DNA from: Holophagales bacterium UBA2201
GTDB taxonomy: Bacteria > Acidobacteriota > Thermoanaerobaculia > UBA2201
Assembly (NCBI GenBank): GCA_002327305.1
Contig: DCUZ01000012.1
Location: 1 to 22,750 of the forward strand
Length of the DNA: 22,750 nucleotides
Reading direction: 5' to 3'
Positions within the stretch are counted from its first letter, which is position 1. Every line of letters starts with the position of its first letter. Position numbers and translations under genes: made by a program. Shown one piece after another: positions 1-7,306 of the stretch. The notes beneath the pieces were generated by a model. It was not told where the DNA came from. It worked only from the letters and a program-made list of their open reading frames with translations, and ran no database searches.

Positions 1-1061
1 GGCCGACGCGATGGGAATGGGTCCCGAACCCGAACTGCCTGCCCGGGTGGCCCTGCCCCCCCGTGCAGATGATCCTGCCGCGGCCGGTGGTGGTGGGGAT
101 CGTGGACCTGAATCCGCAGATCGTGAGCGCGGTGACGCTGGCGGCGGGGCAAAAGGTATTGACCAAGATCGCCAATCCGTACTATCAGACGTTCGTGGCG
201 AAGGCGAATCTGCGGGTATCGGAGGGGACGGGGGAGGAGCTGTACGCCGATCAGGGGCTGAGCATCTCGCCGGGCTCCACCTTCGGGCAAATCGATGTAT
301 ACGCGGTCAACCCGAACATGGGCACGGTGTCGAACCTGCGGTTCCATCCGGATCGTCTTCCCAATCCCCTGGTGACTCCCCAGCCGGGCGATCCGTTGGA
401 AACCGTGGGCGCTCCAATTTTCACTGGCTCCGAACCCACCGACGTGAAGGTGCAGACAGTTACAAGGTTTGGTGAAGATTTTGTCTTTGCCTACATCACG
501 AACGCGGGGGACGACACGGTGACGGTGGTGGATACGGCGACGAATACGGGACTGCCTTTCCCGCAATCGCCTATAAGCCAAGATTTTTGCTACGATGCGG
601 ATAATTACCCCACATCCTTTGACACCCGAAGCGTGGGCGATTTCGGCTATTCGACCAATTTCACCAGCAATACGATATCCGTGATCAATTTACCAGGGAG
701 CACATGCGCCGTGCCGCCTGATTCCGACGGTGCCATTCATGTCGGCGAAGCCCCCATCCGGATCGTGGTCCAGCCGGTACCGGGCGGCGATAACTTCTTC
801 GCCATGGTGAGGAACGCATTGGCGTTTGCCCGGCCCACGGACTTTACGACGCCTTCCAAGCAAAGCAACCTCATCCGGGACTGGGAGGACGTGCATGAGA
901 TACAGGAAACCAATGCCAATCCGCAAGCGATAATCTCCAACATCAACGCCTTCCAGACGAAGGTCGGTAACTGGGTGGTGAACGAAACCCTCAAGGAAAC
1001 GCTGAATGAGGGGATAAACCTCTATCGCTCGGCCTACATACACGACCATCCGAGCAAGTAG
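1..1061 (+). CDS. Secreted YVTN-type beta-propeller protein, C-terminal part (5' truncated by window)
   Basis: The reading frame is open from the left edge (first full codon at base 3) to a TAG at 1059-1061. The internal ATG at 63 is therefore probably not the real start, and the gene begins outside the window. The protein has repeated beta-propeller strands of the YVTN/SMP-30 kind, such as FAYITNAGDDTVTVVDTAT and GYSTNFTSNTISVINLPGS, each followed by a GxxPxxI-like turn. The last 70 or so residues leave the repeat pattern and look helical and polar. Such propellers are usually exported and act as binding scaffolds; no catalytic motif is visible. The next gene starts 29 bases downstream on the same strand with no terminator between, so the two are probably co-transcribed. 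The propeller class is fairly sure; the ligand and role are unknown. Confidence 0.72.
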   Translation, partial: PTRWEWVPNPNCLPGWPCPPVQMILPRPVVVGIVDLNPQIVSAVTLAAGQKVLTKIANPYYQTFVAKANLRVSEGTGEELYADQGLSISPGSTFGQIDVYAVNPNMGTVSNLRFHPDRLPNPLVTPQPGDPLETVGAPIFTGSEPTDVKVQTVTRFGEDFVFAYITNAGDDTVTVVDTATNTGLPFPQSPISQDFCYDADNYPTSFDTRSVGDFGYSTNFTSNTISVINLPGSTCAVPPDSDGAIHVGEAPIRIVVQPVPGGDNFFAMVRNALAFARPTDFTTPSKQSNLIRDWEDVHEIQETNANPQAIISNINAFQTKVGNWVVNETLKETLNEGINLYRSAYIHDHPSK

Positions 1062-1090
1062 TTTTTACTTCTGGCTGTTTAGGGGGTTTT

Positions 1091-3169
1091 GTGTTTAACA
1101 TGTTTAGCGCTTCTGTGATCCAGGGGAAGCCCGTCCCCAAGGTGGGCTTCTCCTGTGCCCTTGTTTTATGGCTTGGCGTCATCTTGGGCCTTTGGGCGCC
1201 AAATCTATGGACCCAAATCCAATACCTGCCGGGGTGGCCGGTGGATACTAATGGATCACTGACTTCGGCCATCTACATTGCTGATGTGGATGACGACGGT
1301 CAACCAGAGCTTGTCTACGGTGATAGATCATTTGGATCGCAAACAGATTGGTGGTTGTATGTCAAGAAAATGGATGGAAGCGACGCTCCTGGCTGGCCGC
1401 AAAACCGCAAGGGGTCGGAGGCTCCTAAAGGCATTTTTGATTCGGACAATGATGGCAAGTTGGAAATTGTTTCCACTTATTCCGGGCTATATATGTTAGA
1501 CAGCACAGGAACAGAGCTTTGGTATCACCCATACAACGGGCCTATATTCCAGAGCTTGTATCTTCCTGGCTATGTTTCAGTTGATGATATAGACAATGAT
1601 GGAAATCAGGAGATAGTTGTGACCTGCGTGATGGGCGGGGCGGTCTTCGTCTTCGACGCCCAGGGAAATGTCCGGCCGGGGTGGCCGGTGACGGGTCTCG
1701 GCGGCATGCTGGTCAGTGCCTCTCTGGGGGATATTGACGGCGACGGGCTTAAGGAAATCATCGTATCTTCGGACAAGATTTATTGCTTCAAGCCGGACAG
1801 CACGTCCTGTGGAGGATTTCCCTATACCGCCGATAACGGAAGCCTGACCAAACCGATCCTGATTGATTATAACGGCGACGGGCATCCGGAGATCATCTTC
1901 GGAACGACAGGGCCGCATTGGGGCATCTATGCGATTGATTATGCCGGGAATCTGATATCTCCATATCCATTGGATAAGAATAGCATGCTGCAAGGATCTG
2001 TCGGTGACATTTACAGGAATGGTAACTATGAGTTGATATATGGATGGCTTTCATTACGAGGATACGATTTGATGACGGCTACGCAACTTCCCGATTTTCC
2101 TTTCACGGATCCCTCCGGTCTGTTCGGCTTTTCCAGTAAAGCCCCCAACCTGTGCGATTTAAGCGATGATCCGGGAATCGAAATTGCGTCCGGGGCCTAC
2201 AGCGGAGGTTTCGTATACGACGGCAAGCTGTTCGCCTTTAATACCAACGGTCAGGTGCTGTCCGGATTTCCATCCTCGTTGTTGTTTCATAGGGGCTTGA
2301 CGACGGGTTGTGCCGTGAACGACCTCGACGGCGACGGGGACATCGAAATCTGCTGCGGCAGCGAAAACCTTGAATTCACCGTACCCCGCTCCTCCACCAT
2401 CTACTGCTGGGACAGCCCCCACCCGTACAACCTGGACAACATTGATTGGGCCATGGATGGGTTCGATCTGGGGCATACGGGGCGGTGGCGAAGGCTGTAC
2501 CATATCAGCAAGGCAGGCAGCCAGTTGGCAGTGGGCAGTTGTCAGGGGCAGGGGAACCCGTGCTACCTGCCGCCGAATGGATCGCTGATCGCCGTGGATG
2601 TGACGGCGGTGCGGGAGCACGGCGGCGCGAATCCTTCCGGACAGGATGTGCGGTATTCGCGCACCCTGGGATGTGCCAACTATGAAGGCCCGGTCGTTGA
2701 CCACGGCGACGGCACCTATACCCGGATGCTTCGCGCTCCGACGGCCGACTGCGCGACGGATATTCACGCCTGGGTGAACGAATTCAAATTAGCTGATTAC
2801 CAGCAGATCATCTTCACCAGCGGGTGCGTCGCGGCGCCGCCGGCGTTTTCCCTAATCGCCCCCCCCGACAAGGCCGAGATGGCGCCGCCGAACATCACCC
2901 TGGAGTGGCAGACGGCCGGGACGGCCCCCCACCCCGATCATGCCGCCTCCTACGACCTCTATTTCGGCCCCGAGCCCGACCCGCCATGCCATCAGGGCGG
3001 CCTTCTCCAAACCTATTTTGATCTCCACGGCCTGGCCCCGGGGACGACCTACACCTGGCGGGTGGAGGCCCACAACGCCTGCGGAGCCACCCCTTCGCCC
3101 GTCTGGTCCTTCACCACCGCCCCCGACCCCGACGAGTGCCGGCACTGCCGCCCCGTCGCCCCGCCGTAG
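1091..3169 (+). CDS. Exported FG-GAP/VCBS-repeat protein with C-terminal fibronectin III domain
   Basis: 692 residues if read from GTG 1091, which follows AGGGGG (1081-1086) by 4 bases; ATG 1100 is the alternative. Residues about 16-41 form a signal peptide or anchor. Six Ca2+-binding DxDxDG-type loops lie at residues 65-70, 117-122, 166-171, 214-219, 259-264 and 411-416, most followed by (P/K/Q)EI(I/V). This is the FG-GAP/VCBS pattern of an integrin-alpha-like propeller. PGWP-type turns recur between them. Residues about 584-682 form a fibronectin III domain (TYTWRVEAHN then WSFTTAP). The likely role is calcium-stabilised adhesion or binding outside the cell; no enzyme motif is seen. Two oddities: the propeller is coded in much less GC-rich DNA than the Fn3 tail, and residues 478-484 are coded by three units of the heptamer repeat found downstream. 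No LPXTG or PEP-CTERM sorting signal is seen. Confidence 0.82.
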   Translation: MFNMFSASVIQGKPVPKVGFSCALVLWLGVILGLWAPNLWTQIQYLPGWPVDTNGSLTSAIYIADVDDDGQPELVYGDRSFGSQTDWWLYVKKMDGSDAPGWPQNRKGSEAPKGIFDSDNDGKLEIVSTYSGLYMLDSTGTELWYHPYNGPIFQSLYLPGYVSVDDIDNDGNQEIVVTCVMGGAVFVFDAQGNVRPGWPVTGLGGMLVSASLGDIDGDGLKEIIVSSDKIYCFKPDSTSCGGFPYTADNGSLTKPILIDYNGDGHPEIIFGTTGPHWGIYAIDYAGNLISPYPLDKNSMLQGSVGDIYRNGNYELIYGWLSLRGYDLMTATQLPDFPFTDPSGLFGFSSKAPNLCDLSDDPGIEIASGAYSGGFVYDGKLFAFNTNGQVLSGFPSSLLFHRGLTTGCAVNDLDGDGDIEICCGSENLEFTVPRSSTIYCWDSPHPYNLDNIDWAMDGFDLGHTGRWRRLYHISKAGSQLAVGSCQGQGNPCYLPPNGSLIAVDVTAVREHGGANPSGQDVRYSRTLGCANYEGPVVDHGDGTYTRMLRAPTADCATDIHAWVNEFKLADYQQIIFTSGCVAAPPAFSLIAPPDKAEMAPPNITLEWQTAGTAPHPDHAASYDLYFGPEPDPPCHQGGLLQTYFDLHGLAPGTTYTWRVEAHNACGATPSPVWSFTTAPDPDECRHCRPVAPP
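2522..2542 (+). repeat. Three heptamer units inside a coding region
   Basis: Three consecutive 7-base units, CAGTTGG, CAGTGGG and CAGTTGT, match the consensus of the array at 3181-3292. Three heptamers make 21 bases, so the frame is kept; they encode QLAVGSC at residues 478-484 of the FG-GAP protein. Confidence 0.6.
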
Positions 3170-3180
3170 GGACAGGCGAC

Positions 3181-3292
3181 AGTTGGGCAGTTGCCAGCCA
3201 TCAGTTGGCGGTCATCAGTTGGCAGTTATTAGTTGGCAGTTATTAGTTAGCAGTTATCAGTCGGCAGTTATTAGTTGGCAGTTATCAGTTGC
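3181..3292 (+). repeat. Heptamer tandem array, 16 units (CAGTTGG/CAGTTAT type)
   Basis: The 112 bases divide exactly into sixteen 7-base units. Most are CAGTTGG, CAGTTAT or TAGTTGG, and they roughly alternate. The array starts 11 bases after the stop codon of the FG-GAP gene. It resembles the short tandemly repeated repetitive (STRR) heptamers described in cyanobacteria, but I cannot say whether it is homologous. There are no unique spacers, so it is not a CRISPR. Confidence 0.85.
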
Positions 3293-3323
3293 AAGCCAAC
3301 AGGGTGAATGCCACCCGCGGTTC

Positions 3324-3365
3324 ACTGCCGACTGCAGACTGCCCACTATCCACTGCCCACTACCA
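3324..3365 (-). repeat. Inverted heptamer tract, 6 units
   Basis: Six 7-base units on the plus strand (ACTGCCG, ACTGCAG, ACTGCCC, ACTATCC, ACTGCCC, ACTACCA). They are reverse-complement relatives of the upstream array: ACTGCCC pairs with GGGCAGT at 3185-3191. A transcript crossing both could fold into a long imperfect hairpin. Confidence 0.7.
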
Positions 3366-3435
3366 AATGGCATTGATGTGCAGGGGGGGGTTGCCCGCGT
3401 CGTGGGCCCGCTTGCAGACCCTCCCGTGGAACCAT

Positions 3436-3480
3436 AATTTTATGCGGGCGGATCTGTTCTGGGGTACAAGACGAGGGCAA
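3436..3480. repeat. 45-bp dispersed repeat, copy 1
   Basis: This copy is identical over 45 bases to 3534-3578. It starts AATTTTATGCGGGCGGATC and ends GACGAGGGCAA. The left arm GGGCGGAT is at 3446-3453. The matching right arm just after the identical stretch has lost one base in this copy. Confidence 0.85.
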
Positions 3481-3494
3481 ATCGCCCCTGCGGT

Positions 3495-3529
3495 ACTGAA
3501 TACTGATTGCTGCAGACTGCAGACTGGAT
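3495..3529 (-). repeat. Second inverted heptamer tract, 5 units
   Basis: ACTGAAT, ACTGATT, GCTGCAG, ACTGCAG and ACTGGAT follow each other without gaps. They have the same period and polarity as the tract at 3324-3365. The tract lies between the two copies of the 45-bp element. Confidence 0.6.
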
Positions 3530-3533
3530 CAAA

Positions 3534-3585
3534 AATTTTATGCGGGCGGATCTGTTCTGGGGTACAAGACGAGGGCAATCCGCCC
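3534..3585. repeat. 45-bp dispersed repeat, copy 2, with intact inverted arms
   Basis: Bases 3534-3578 repeat 3436-3480 exactly, 98 bases downstream. Here GGGCGGAT (3544-3551) is matched by a perfect inverted ATCCGCCC (3578-3585), so the element can fold into a hairpin. This resembles the REP-like palindromic units scattered between genes in many GC-rich environmental genomes. That family assignment is inference. Confidence 0.8.
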
Positions 3586-3638
3586 CGAATGCAAAAGTGG
3601 AATGCAGCCGTGCCGGAACCTGTTTGTACAGGATGCCC

Positions 3639-3645
3639 AAGGAGG
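3639..3645 (+). promoter_or_regulatory. Ribosome binding site that fixes the peroxiredoxin start
   Basis: AAGGAGG lies 7 bases before ATG 3653. It supports that start over the in-frame ATG at 3602, which would add 17 residues lacking family similarity and place a charged stretch before the signal peptide. Confidence 0.8.
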
Positions 3646-3652
3646 CCACCCC

Positions 3653-4159
3653 ATGACATTCTTCTTCCTATCGGCTTTGCTCTTCTCCCCCGCCGCCGCC
3701 CCCATCGTCGGCCGGCCGGCCCCGGCTTTCACCGCCCCCTCCACCGACGGGACGAGGGTGAGTTTGGCCGACCAGAGGGGGAAGTGGGTGGTGCTCTATT
3801 TCTACCCCAAGGCCTTCACCCCGGGTTGCACCGCGCAGGCCTGCTCCCTGCGCGACGGCTTCACCCAGTTGAAGGACAGCGGCGCGGTCATCTACGGGAT
3901 CAGCTTCGACAAACCGGAGACCCTCCAGAAGTTCAAGGCGGAAAACAAGCTCCCGTTCGAACTGCTTTCGGACGGCGACAAGGCCATCGCCAAGGCCTAC
4001 GACGCCGTGGCCTTGGCCGGACTGGCGGCCGCCCGCAAGACCTTCATCATCGACCCGGAGGGCAGGCTGGCCCACGTGTTCACGAAGGTGGATACCAAGT
4101 CGCACGACCGCGAGGTCCTCGAGGCGTTGACGCGCCTGCAGGGCAAAAAGCCATCCTGA
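3653..4159 (+). CDS. Exported Bcp/AhpC-TSA-type thiol peroxidase
   Basis: 168 residues from ATG 3653. The first 16 or so (MTFFFLSALLFSPAAA) form a short signal peptide, so the enzyme probably works in the periplasm, unlike cytoplasmic E. coli Bcp. The peroxiredoxin fold follows: GRPAPAF, then LYFYPKAFTPGCTAQAC. The peroxidatic cysteine is Cys59 in the PGCT motif. The resolving cysteine is Cys64, five residues later, the atypical 2-Cys arrangement of the Bcp (alpha) subgroup. The FIIDPEGRLAHVF strand near the C-terminus is typical. It reduces hydroperoxides with thioredoxin-like donors; what reduces it outside the cytoplasm is not visible here. It stands alone between a repeat region and the convergent diguanylate cyclase gene. 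I found no clear terminator in the 141 bases that follow. Confidence 0.9.
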   Translation: MTFFFLSALLFSPAAAPIVGRPAPAFTAPSTDGTRVSLADQRGKWVVLYFYPKAFTPGCTAQACSLRDGFTQLKDSGAVIYGISFDKPETLQKFKAENKLPFELLSDGDKAIAKAYDAVALAGLAAARKTFIIDPEGRLAHVFTKVDTKSHDREVLEALTRLQGKKPS

Positions 4160-4300
4160 ACGCCCTTGGGGCCCGCTCGCGAGGCGCTCCATCGGCTTTC
4201 ATCCCTCCCGGAATCCGCGACCCTGACACGGGGGATCATGCCCGGACCCCCATCCGTCCGGCCCTCCGGCTCCTTGCGTTTGGATCTTACCCGAGGCCCT

Positions 4301-7255
4301 TCACTCCGACTGTCCCCGCACGCAGTTCCTCCCCGCCGCCTTGGCGGCGTAGAGCGCCCTGTCGGCGGCGGCGACGAGTTCCTCCGGGTCCCCACCTTCC
4401 TGGGGCCGCCGGGTAGCGTGCCCCACGCTGATGGTGACGACCGGAGAGACGGTGGATGAACCGTGGGGAATCTGAAGGGCCTCCACGGCGGCGCGGAGCC
4501 GCTCGGCGACGATGGCCGCACCCTCGGCCCCGGTGTTGAAGAGAACCACCGCGAACTCCTCCCCCCCGTAGCGGGCCACCAAGTCCACCCCGCGGTTCAT
4601 GATCTCGTTGATGCGATGGGCCACCCGCCTGAGGCATTCGTCCCCCGCCGGATGTCCCCCGGCATCGTTGTAATCCTTGAAGAAGTCGAGATCGATCATC
4701 AGGAGCGAGAGGTCCATCCCCGTCCGGACGGACCGCTTCCACTCCGAATCGAGGAACTCGTCGAAAACCCGCCGGTTGACGAGATCGGTGAGGCCGTCGG
4801 ACCGGGAAAGCTGGTCGGCCAGCCAGGTGGCCGCCTCCAGCTTCTGGTTCGCCTCCATCAGGTCGCGCGTCCGGGCGTCCACCATGGCGGCCAGTTCCCG
4901 TTCGCGCCGTTCCATGCGCCTAAGGCGCCACCGGAAGGAGCCCCAGACGAGGAACGCCAGCGCCGCGAGACCGGCGACCCAGAAGACGGGGCGCTCGTAC
5001 CAGTGCGGCAGGAGGGTGAAGAGGACGGGTCCCGGGGCCGCGCTCCACAAGCCGTCCCCGACGGAGGCCTCGACCAGAAAGGCGTAGCCGCCCGGCTTGA
5101 GGTTGGTGTAGAAAGCCGCGCGCCGGGTCCCGGCGTCCATCCAATCCCGGTCGTAGCCCTCGAGCTTGTAGCGGAACCGGACCCGGTCGGGGACCGGCGC
5201 GCCGATGGCGGTGTAGTGGAACTCGAAGTCGTTGCGCCCGGGCGGGTAGGACAGCCGGCCGGCGAGGGCCGGATTTGAAAGCCGCCGGCCGCTCACCCCC
5301 ATGAACTCGATGACGACCGAGAGGAACAGGGCGTCCTTCCGGAGATGACGCGGGTCCAGCGCGGCAACGCCGCGGACGGTGGTGAACCACAGCCGTCCGT
5401 CGCGGCCGCGCCACGCCGAGGGATGGCTCCCCCCGTTGCACTCACGGCTCCGCATCCCATCGGCCGTGCCGAAGGCGCGGCAGGACACCCGCTCCCGTCC
5501 GCCATCCATGAACTCGTCCAACTCGCGGATGGGGACGGTGAAGATCCCCAGGTTCGAAGACATCCAGAGGTTCCCCTCCCCGTCGTCGAGGATGGAGAAG
5601 ATGTTGTCGTCGAAGAGACCGTCCTCCGCGGTGCAGGCGGCGAGGCGGCCGTTTTGCAGGCGGTTGAGGCCGCCGCCGTAGGTGCCTATCCACAGCGCGC
5701 CGTCGGGGCGGGGCAGGAGGACCATCACCATCCCGTTGGAGAGCCCCTCCCCCGTCCCGAGGGCGGTGAAGGAACCGTCCGCAAAGCGTTGCAGCCCCCC
5801 GCCGTCGGTGCCGAACCAGAGGACGCCGTCGGGGGTCTGCGCCATGGAGAGGATGGAAAGGTCCGTCAGGCCGTCCCGGCGGGTAAAGGCCCGGACGGCG
5901 CCGTCCTGGGCGCGGTAGAGCCCCCCGCCGTCGGACCCCATCCACAGGGCGCCGTCGCGGGCCTCCATGAAGCAGGTGATGGCGGCCTGGCGAACCTCCT
6001 TCGGAACGTCTGGGTCCACCTTCCCGTCCCGCAGGCGGACCACTCCTTCGTTGCAGCCGATCCACAGGGTCCCGTCGGCCGCTTCCATCAGGGCCACGAT
6101 GTCATCGTCGGGAAGGCCGTCCCGCTTTGAGAAAACGCGGAAACCGCCGTCCTTCATCCGGTTCAACCCTCCGGCCTTGGTGCCGACCCAGACGGCCCCC
6201 CCCCGGTCCTCGAGAACACAGTAGGTGGCGTTGGAGGAGAGCCCCTCGCGCTTCCCCCACGGGATGACGGCGCCATCGCGGAGACGGTTGAGGCCGTTGT
6301 TGGAGGTGCCCACCCACAGGTTGCCCGCCCGGTCCGCCAGGAGGGAAAGGACGACATCGTCGCTGAGTCCCTCTTTGATCCCCATGGAGTCGATGCGGTC
6401 CCCGCTCAGCCGCGTGAGGCCGGTGAAGGTGCCGGCCCACAGGTTCCCGTCGGCGTCCACGGCCAGCGCCTCCACCCTCGCGCCGGCCAGCCCCTGGTCG
6501 GGTCCCCACGCCCGGAAGGTCCCGCCGTCGAACGCATAGACGCCGGCCGAGGCGGTGCCCATCCAGAGGGTCCCATTCCTCCCCTCGCGCAGGGCCAGGA
6601 CCGTCGAGGCCGGCAGCCCCTCCTGGCGGGTCCACCGGCGGACGGCGCCGCCGTGGAGTCGGTGGAGGGCGCCCCGGGAACCCACCCACAGGGCCCCGTC
6701 GCGGGTCTGCCGGATGACATGGACGGTCCCCTCCACCGGAGGGTCCCACCGGACCGGCTCGAAGCTCCCGCCGGTGAAGCGGCACAGACCCCCCTCCTCC
6801 GTCCCCACCCATACCGTCCCCTGATCGTCCTCTTCGAGGGCCAGGATGTGGTCGTGGGGGAGGCCCTCGGACCGACCGTAGAAGCGGAAGGTCCCGCCGT
6901 GGTGGTGGACCAGGCCGCCGTAGGTCCCCGCCCACAGGGAACCGTCGCGCGCGGCGAGGAGGACGTTGATGTGGTTGTTGGGAAACCCCCTGACGGTGCG
7001 CTTGTCGAAGGCGGTGAACTTGAAGCCGTCGAACCGCGCCAGCCCCTCCTGCGTTCCCAGCCAGAGATAGCCGTCGCCGGTCTGCGCCAGCGCCGTGACC
7101 GAACTCTGCGGGAGGCCCTGCTCCACCTCCCAGGCCTCCAGGATGTACTGCGTGAGCCGTTTCGAGGGGTCGAGCGCCATCCCCCGCCCGGCCAGGGCAC
7201 AGCAGGCCAGGAAGCCAAGGAGGGCGGCGCGCGGGCGCAGTGGGACCCGGTGCAT
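4301..7255 (-). CDS. Double seven-bladed propeller sensor diguanylate cyclase (Reg_prop-Y_Y_Y-TM-GGDEF)
   Basis: 984 residues from ATG 7255; residues 1-28 are a signal peptide. Fourteen propeller blades with the repeated core (L/V)W(V/A/M/I)G(T/S)xxGGLxR follow, which equals two seven-bladed Reg_prop propellers. A Y_Y_Y domain (about 675-750, FRYKLEGYDRDW) and one transmembrane helix (757-774) come next, then a coiled linker (about 779-815) and a GGDEF domain. The active-site motif is GGEEF (897-901). The I-site RGVD (888-891) sits exactly five residues before it, so product inhibition by c-di-GMP is expected. A periplasmic signal presumably controls c-di-GMP synthesis in the cytoplasm. ATG 7318 is open in frame but overlaps the YgjP-like gene and precedes the signal peptide, so I rejected it. 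No Shine-Dalgarno precedes ATG 7255, whereas a TATAAT and a CRP-like site do. Confidence 0.93.
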   Translation of the reverse strand: MHRVPLRPRAALLGFLACCALAGRGMALDPSKRLTQYILEAWEVEQGLPQSSVTALAQTGDGYLWLGTQEGLARFDGFKFTAFDKRTVRGFPNNHINVLLAARDGSLWAGTYGGLVHHHGGTFRFYGRSEGLPHDHILALEEDDQGTVWVGTEEGGLCRFTGGSFEPVRWDPPVEGTVHVIRQTRDGALWVGSRGALHRLHGGAVRRWTRQEGLPASTVLALREGRNGTLWMGTASAGVYAFDGGTFRAWGPDQGLAGARVEALAVDADGNLWAGTFTGLTRLSGDRIDSMGIKEGLSDDVVLSLLADRAGNLWVGTSNNGLNRLRDGAVIPWGKREGLSSNATYCVLEDRGGAVWVGTKAGGLNRMKDGGFRVFSKRDGLPDDDIVALMEAADGTLWIGCNEGVVRLRDGKVDPDVPKEVRQAAITCFMEARDGALWMGSDGGGLYRAQDGAVRAFTRRDGLTDLSILSMAQTPDGVLWFGTDGGGLQRFADGSFTALGTGEGLSNGMVMVLLPRPDGALWIGTYGGGLNRLQNGRLAACTAEDGLFDDNIFSILDDGEGNLWMSSNLGIFTVPIRELDEFMDGGRERVSCRAFGTADGMRSRECNGGSHPSAWRGRDGRLWFTTVRGVAALDPRHLRKDALFLSVVIEFMGVSGRRLSNPALAGRLSYPPGRNDFEFHYTAIGAPVPDRVRFRYKLEGYDRDWMDAGTRRAAFYTNLKPGGYAFLVEASVGDGLWSAAPGPVLFTLLPHWYERPVFWVAGLAALAFLVWGSFRWRLRRMERRERELAAMVDARTRDLMEANQKLEAATWLADQLSRSDGLTDLVNRRVFDEFLDSEWKRSVRTGMDLSLLMIDLDFFKDYNDAGGHPAGDECLRRVAHRINEIMNRGVDLVARYGGEEFAVVLFNTGAEGAAIVAERLRAAVEALQIPHGSSTVSPVVTISVGHATRRPQEGGDPEELVAAADRALYAAKAAGRNCVRGQSE

Positions 7256-7262
7256 GGGATCA

Positions 7263-7268
7263 ATTATA
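7263..7268 (-). promoter_or_regulatory. Candidate -10 element for the diguanylate cyclase gene
   Basis: The minus strand reads TATAAT, a perfect -10 hexamer, 7 bases before the ATG at 7255. Initiation would fall at about 7255-7257, at or next to the start codon, implying a leaderless or nearly leaderless mRNA. No TTGACA-like -35 is present (minus strand 7291-7286 reads ACCGGA), as expected for an activator-dependent promoter. Confidence 0.55.
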
Positions 7269-7290
7269 TAAGAAATGGAGGGAACTCCGG

Positions 7291-7306
7291 TGTGACGGCC
7301 GTCACA
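7291..7306. promoter_or_regulatory. CRP/FNR-family binding site (perfect palindrome)
   Basis: TGTGACGGCCGTCACA is a perfect 16-base palindrome and matches the E. coli CRP core TGTGA-N6-TCACA exactly. Its centre (7298/7299) lies about 42 bases before the predicted transcription start, the class II activator position that overlaps the -35. It covers the stop codon of the YgjP-like gene. Which regulator binds it here is unknown. Confidence 0.6.

Larger units (their letters stand above)
3170..3652. other. Gene-free, repeat-dense intergenic region
   Basis: Almost 480 bases without a convincing gene. They hold the heptamer tracts, the duplicated 45-bp element and a short G-rich run near 3380-3388. 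Small open frames here have no ribosome binding site and repetitive composition. No clear sigma-70 promoter for the peroxiredoxin was found by eye. Confidence 0.7.

Noticed and set aside
11..475. Plus-strand open frame of 154 codons at the left edge
   Set aside because: It is an out-of-frame shadow of the propeller gene. The product is Gly/Arg-rich without motifs.
3181..3529. Possible CRISPR array
   Set aside because: The repeats are 7 bases long and contiguous, with no unique spacers and no cas genes.
4160..4300. Terminator between the convergent peroxiredoxin and cyclase genes
   Set aside because: A short CCGGAC/GTCCGG inverted pair is present near 4243-4260, but there is no T-run on either strand and the stem is only 6 bp.
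3289..4416. Plus-strand open frame of 375 codons over the repeat region and the peroxiredoxin
   Set aside because: It runs through the repeats and then in a different frame from the real peroxiredoxin. The product is Arg/Pro-rich with no recognisable domain.
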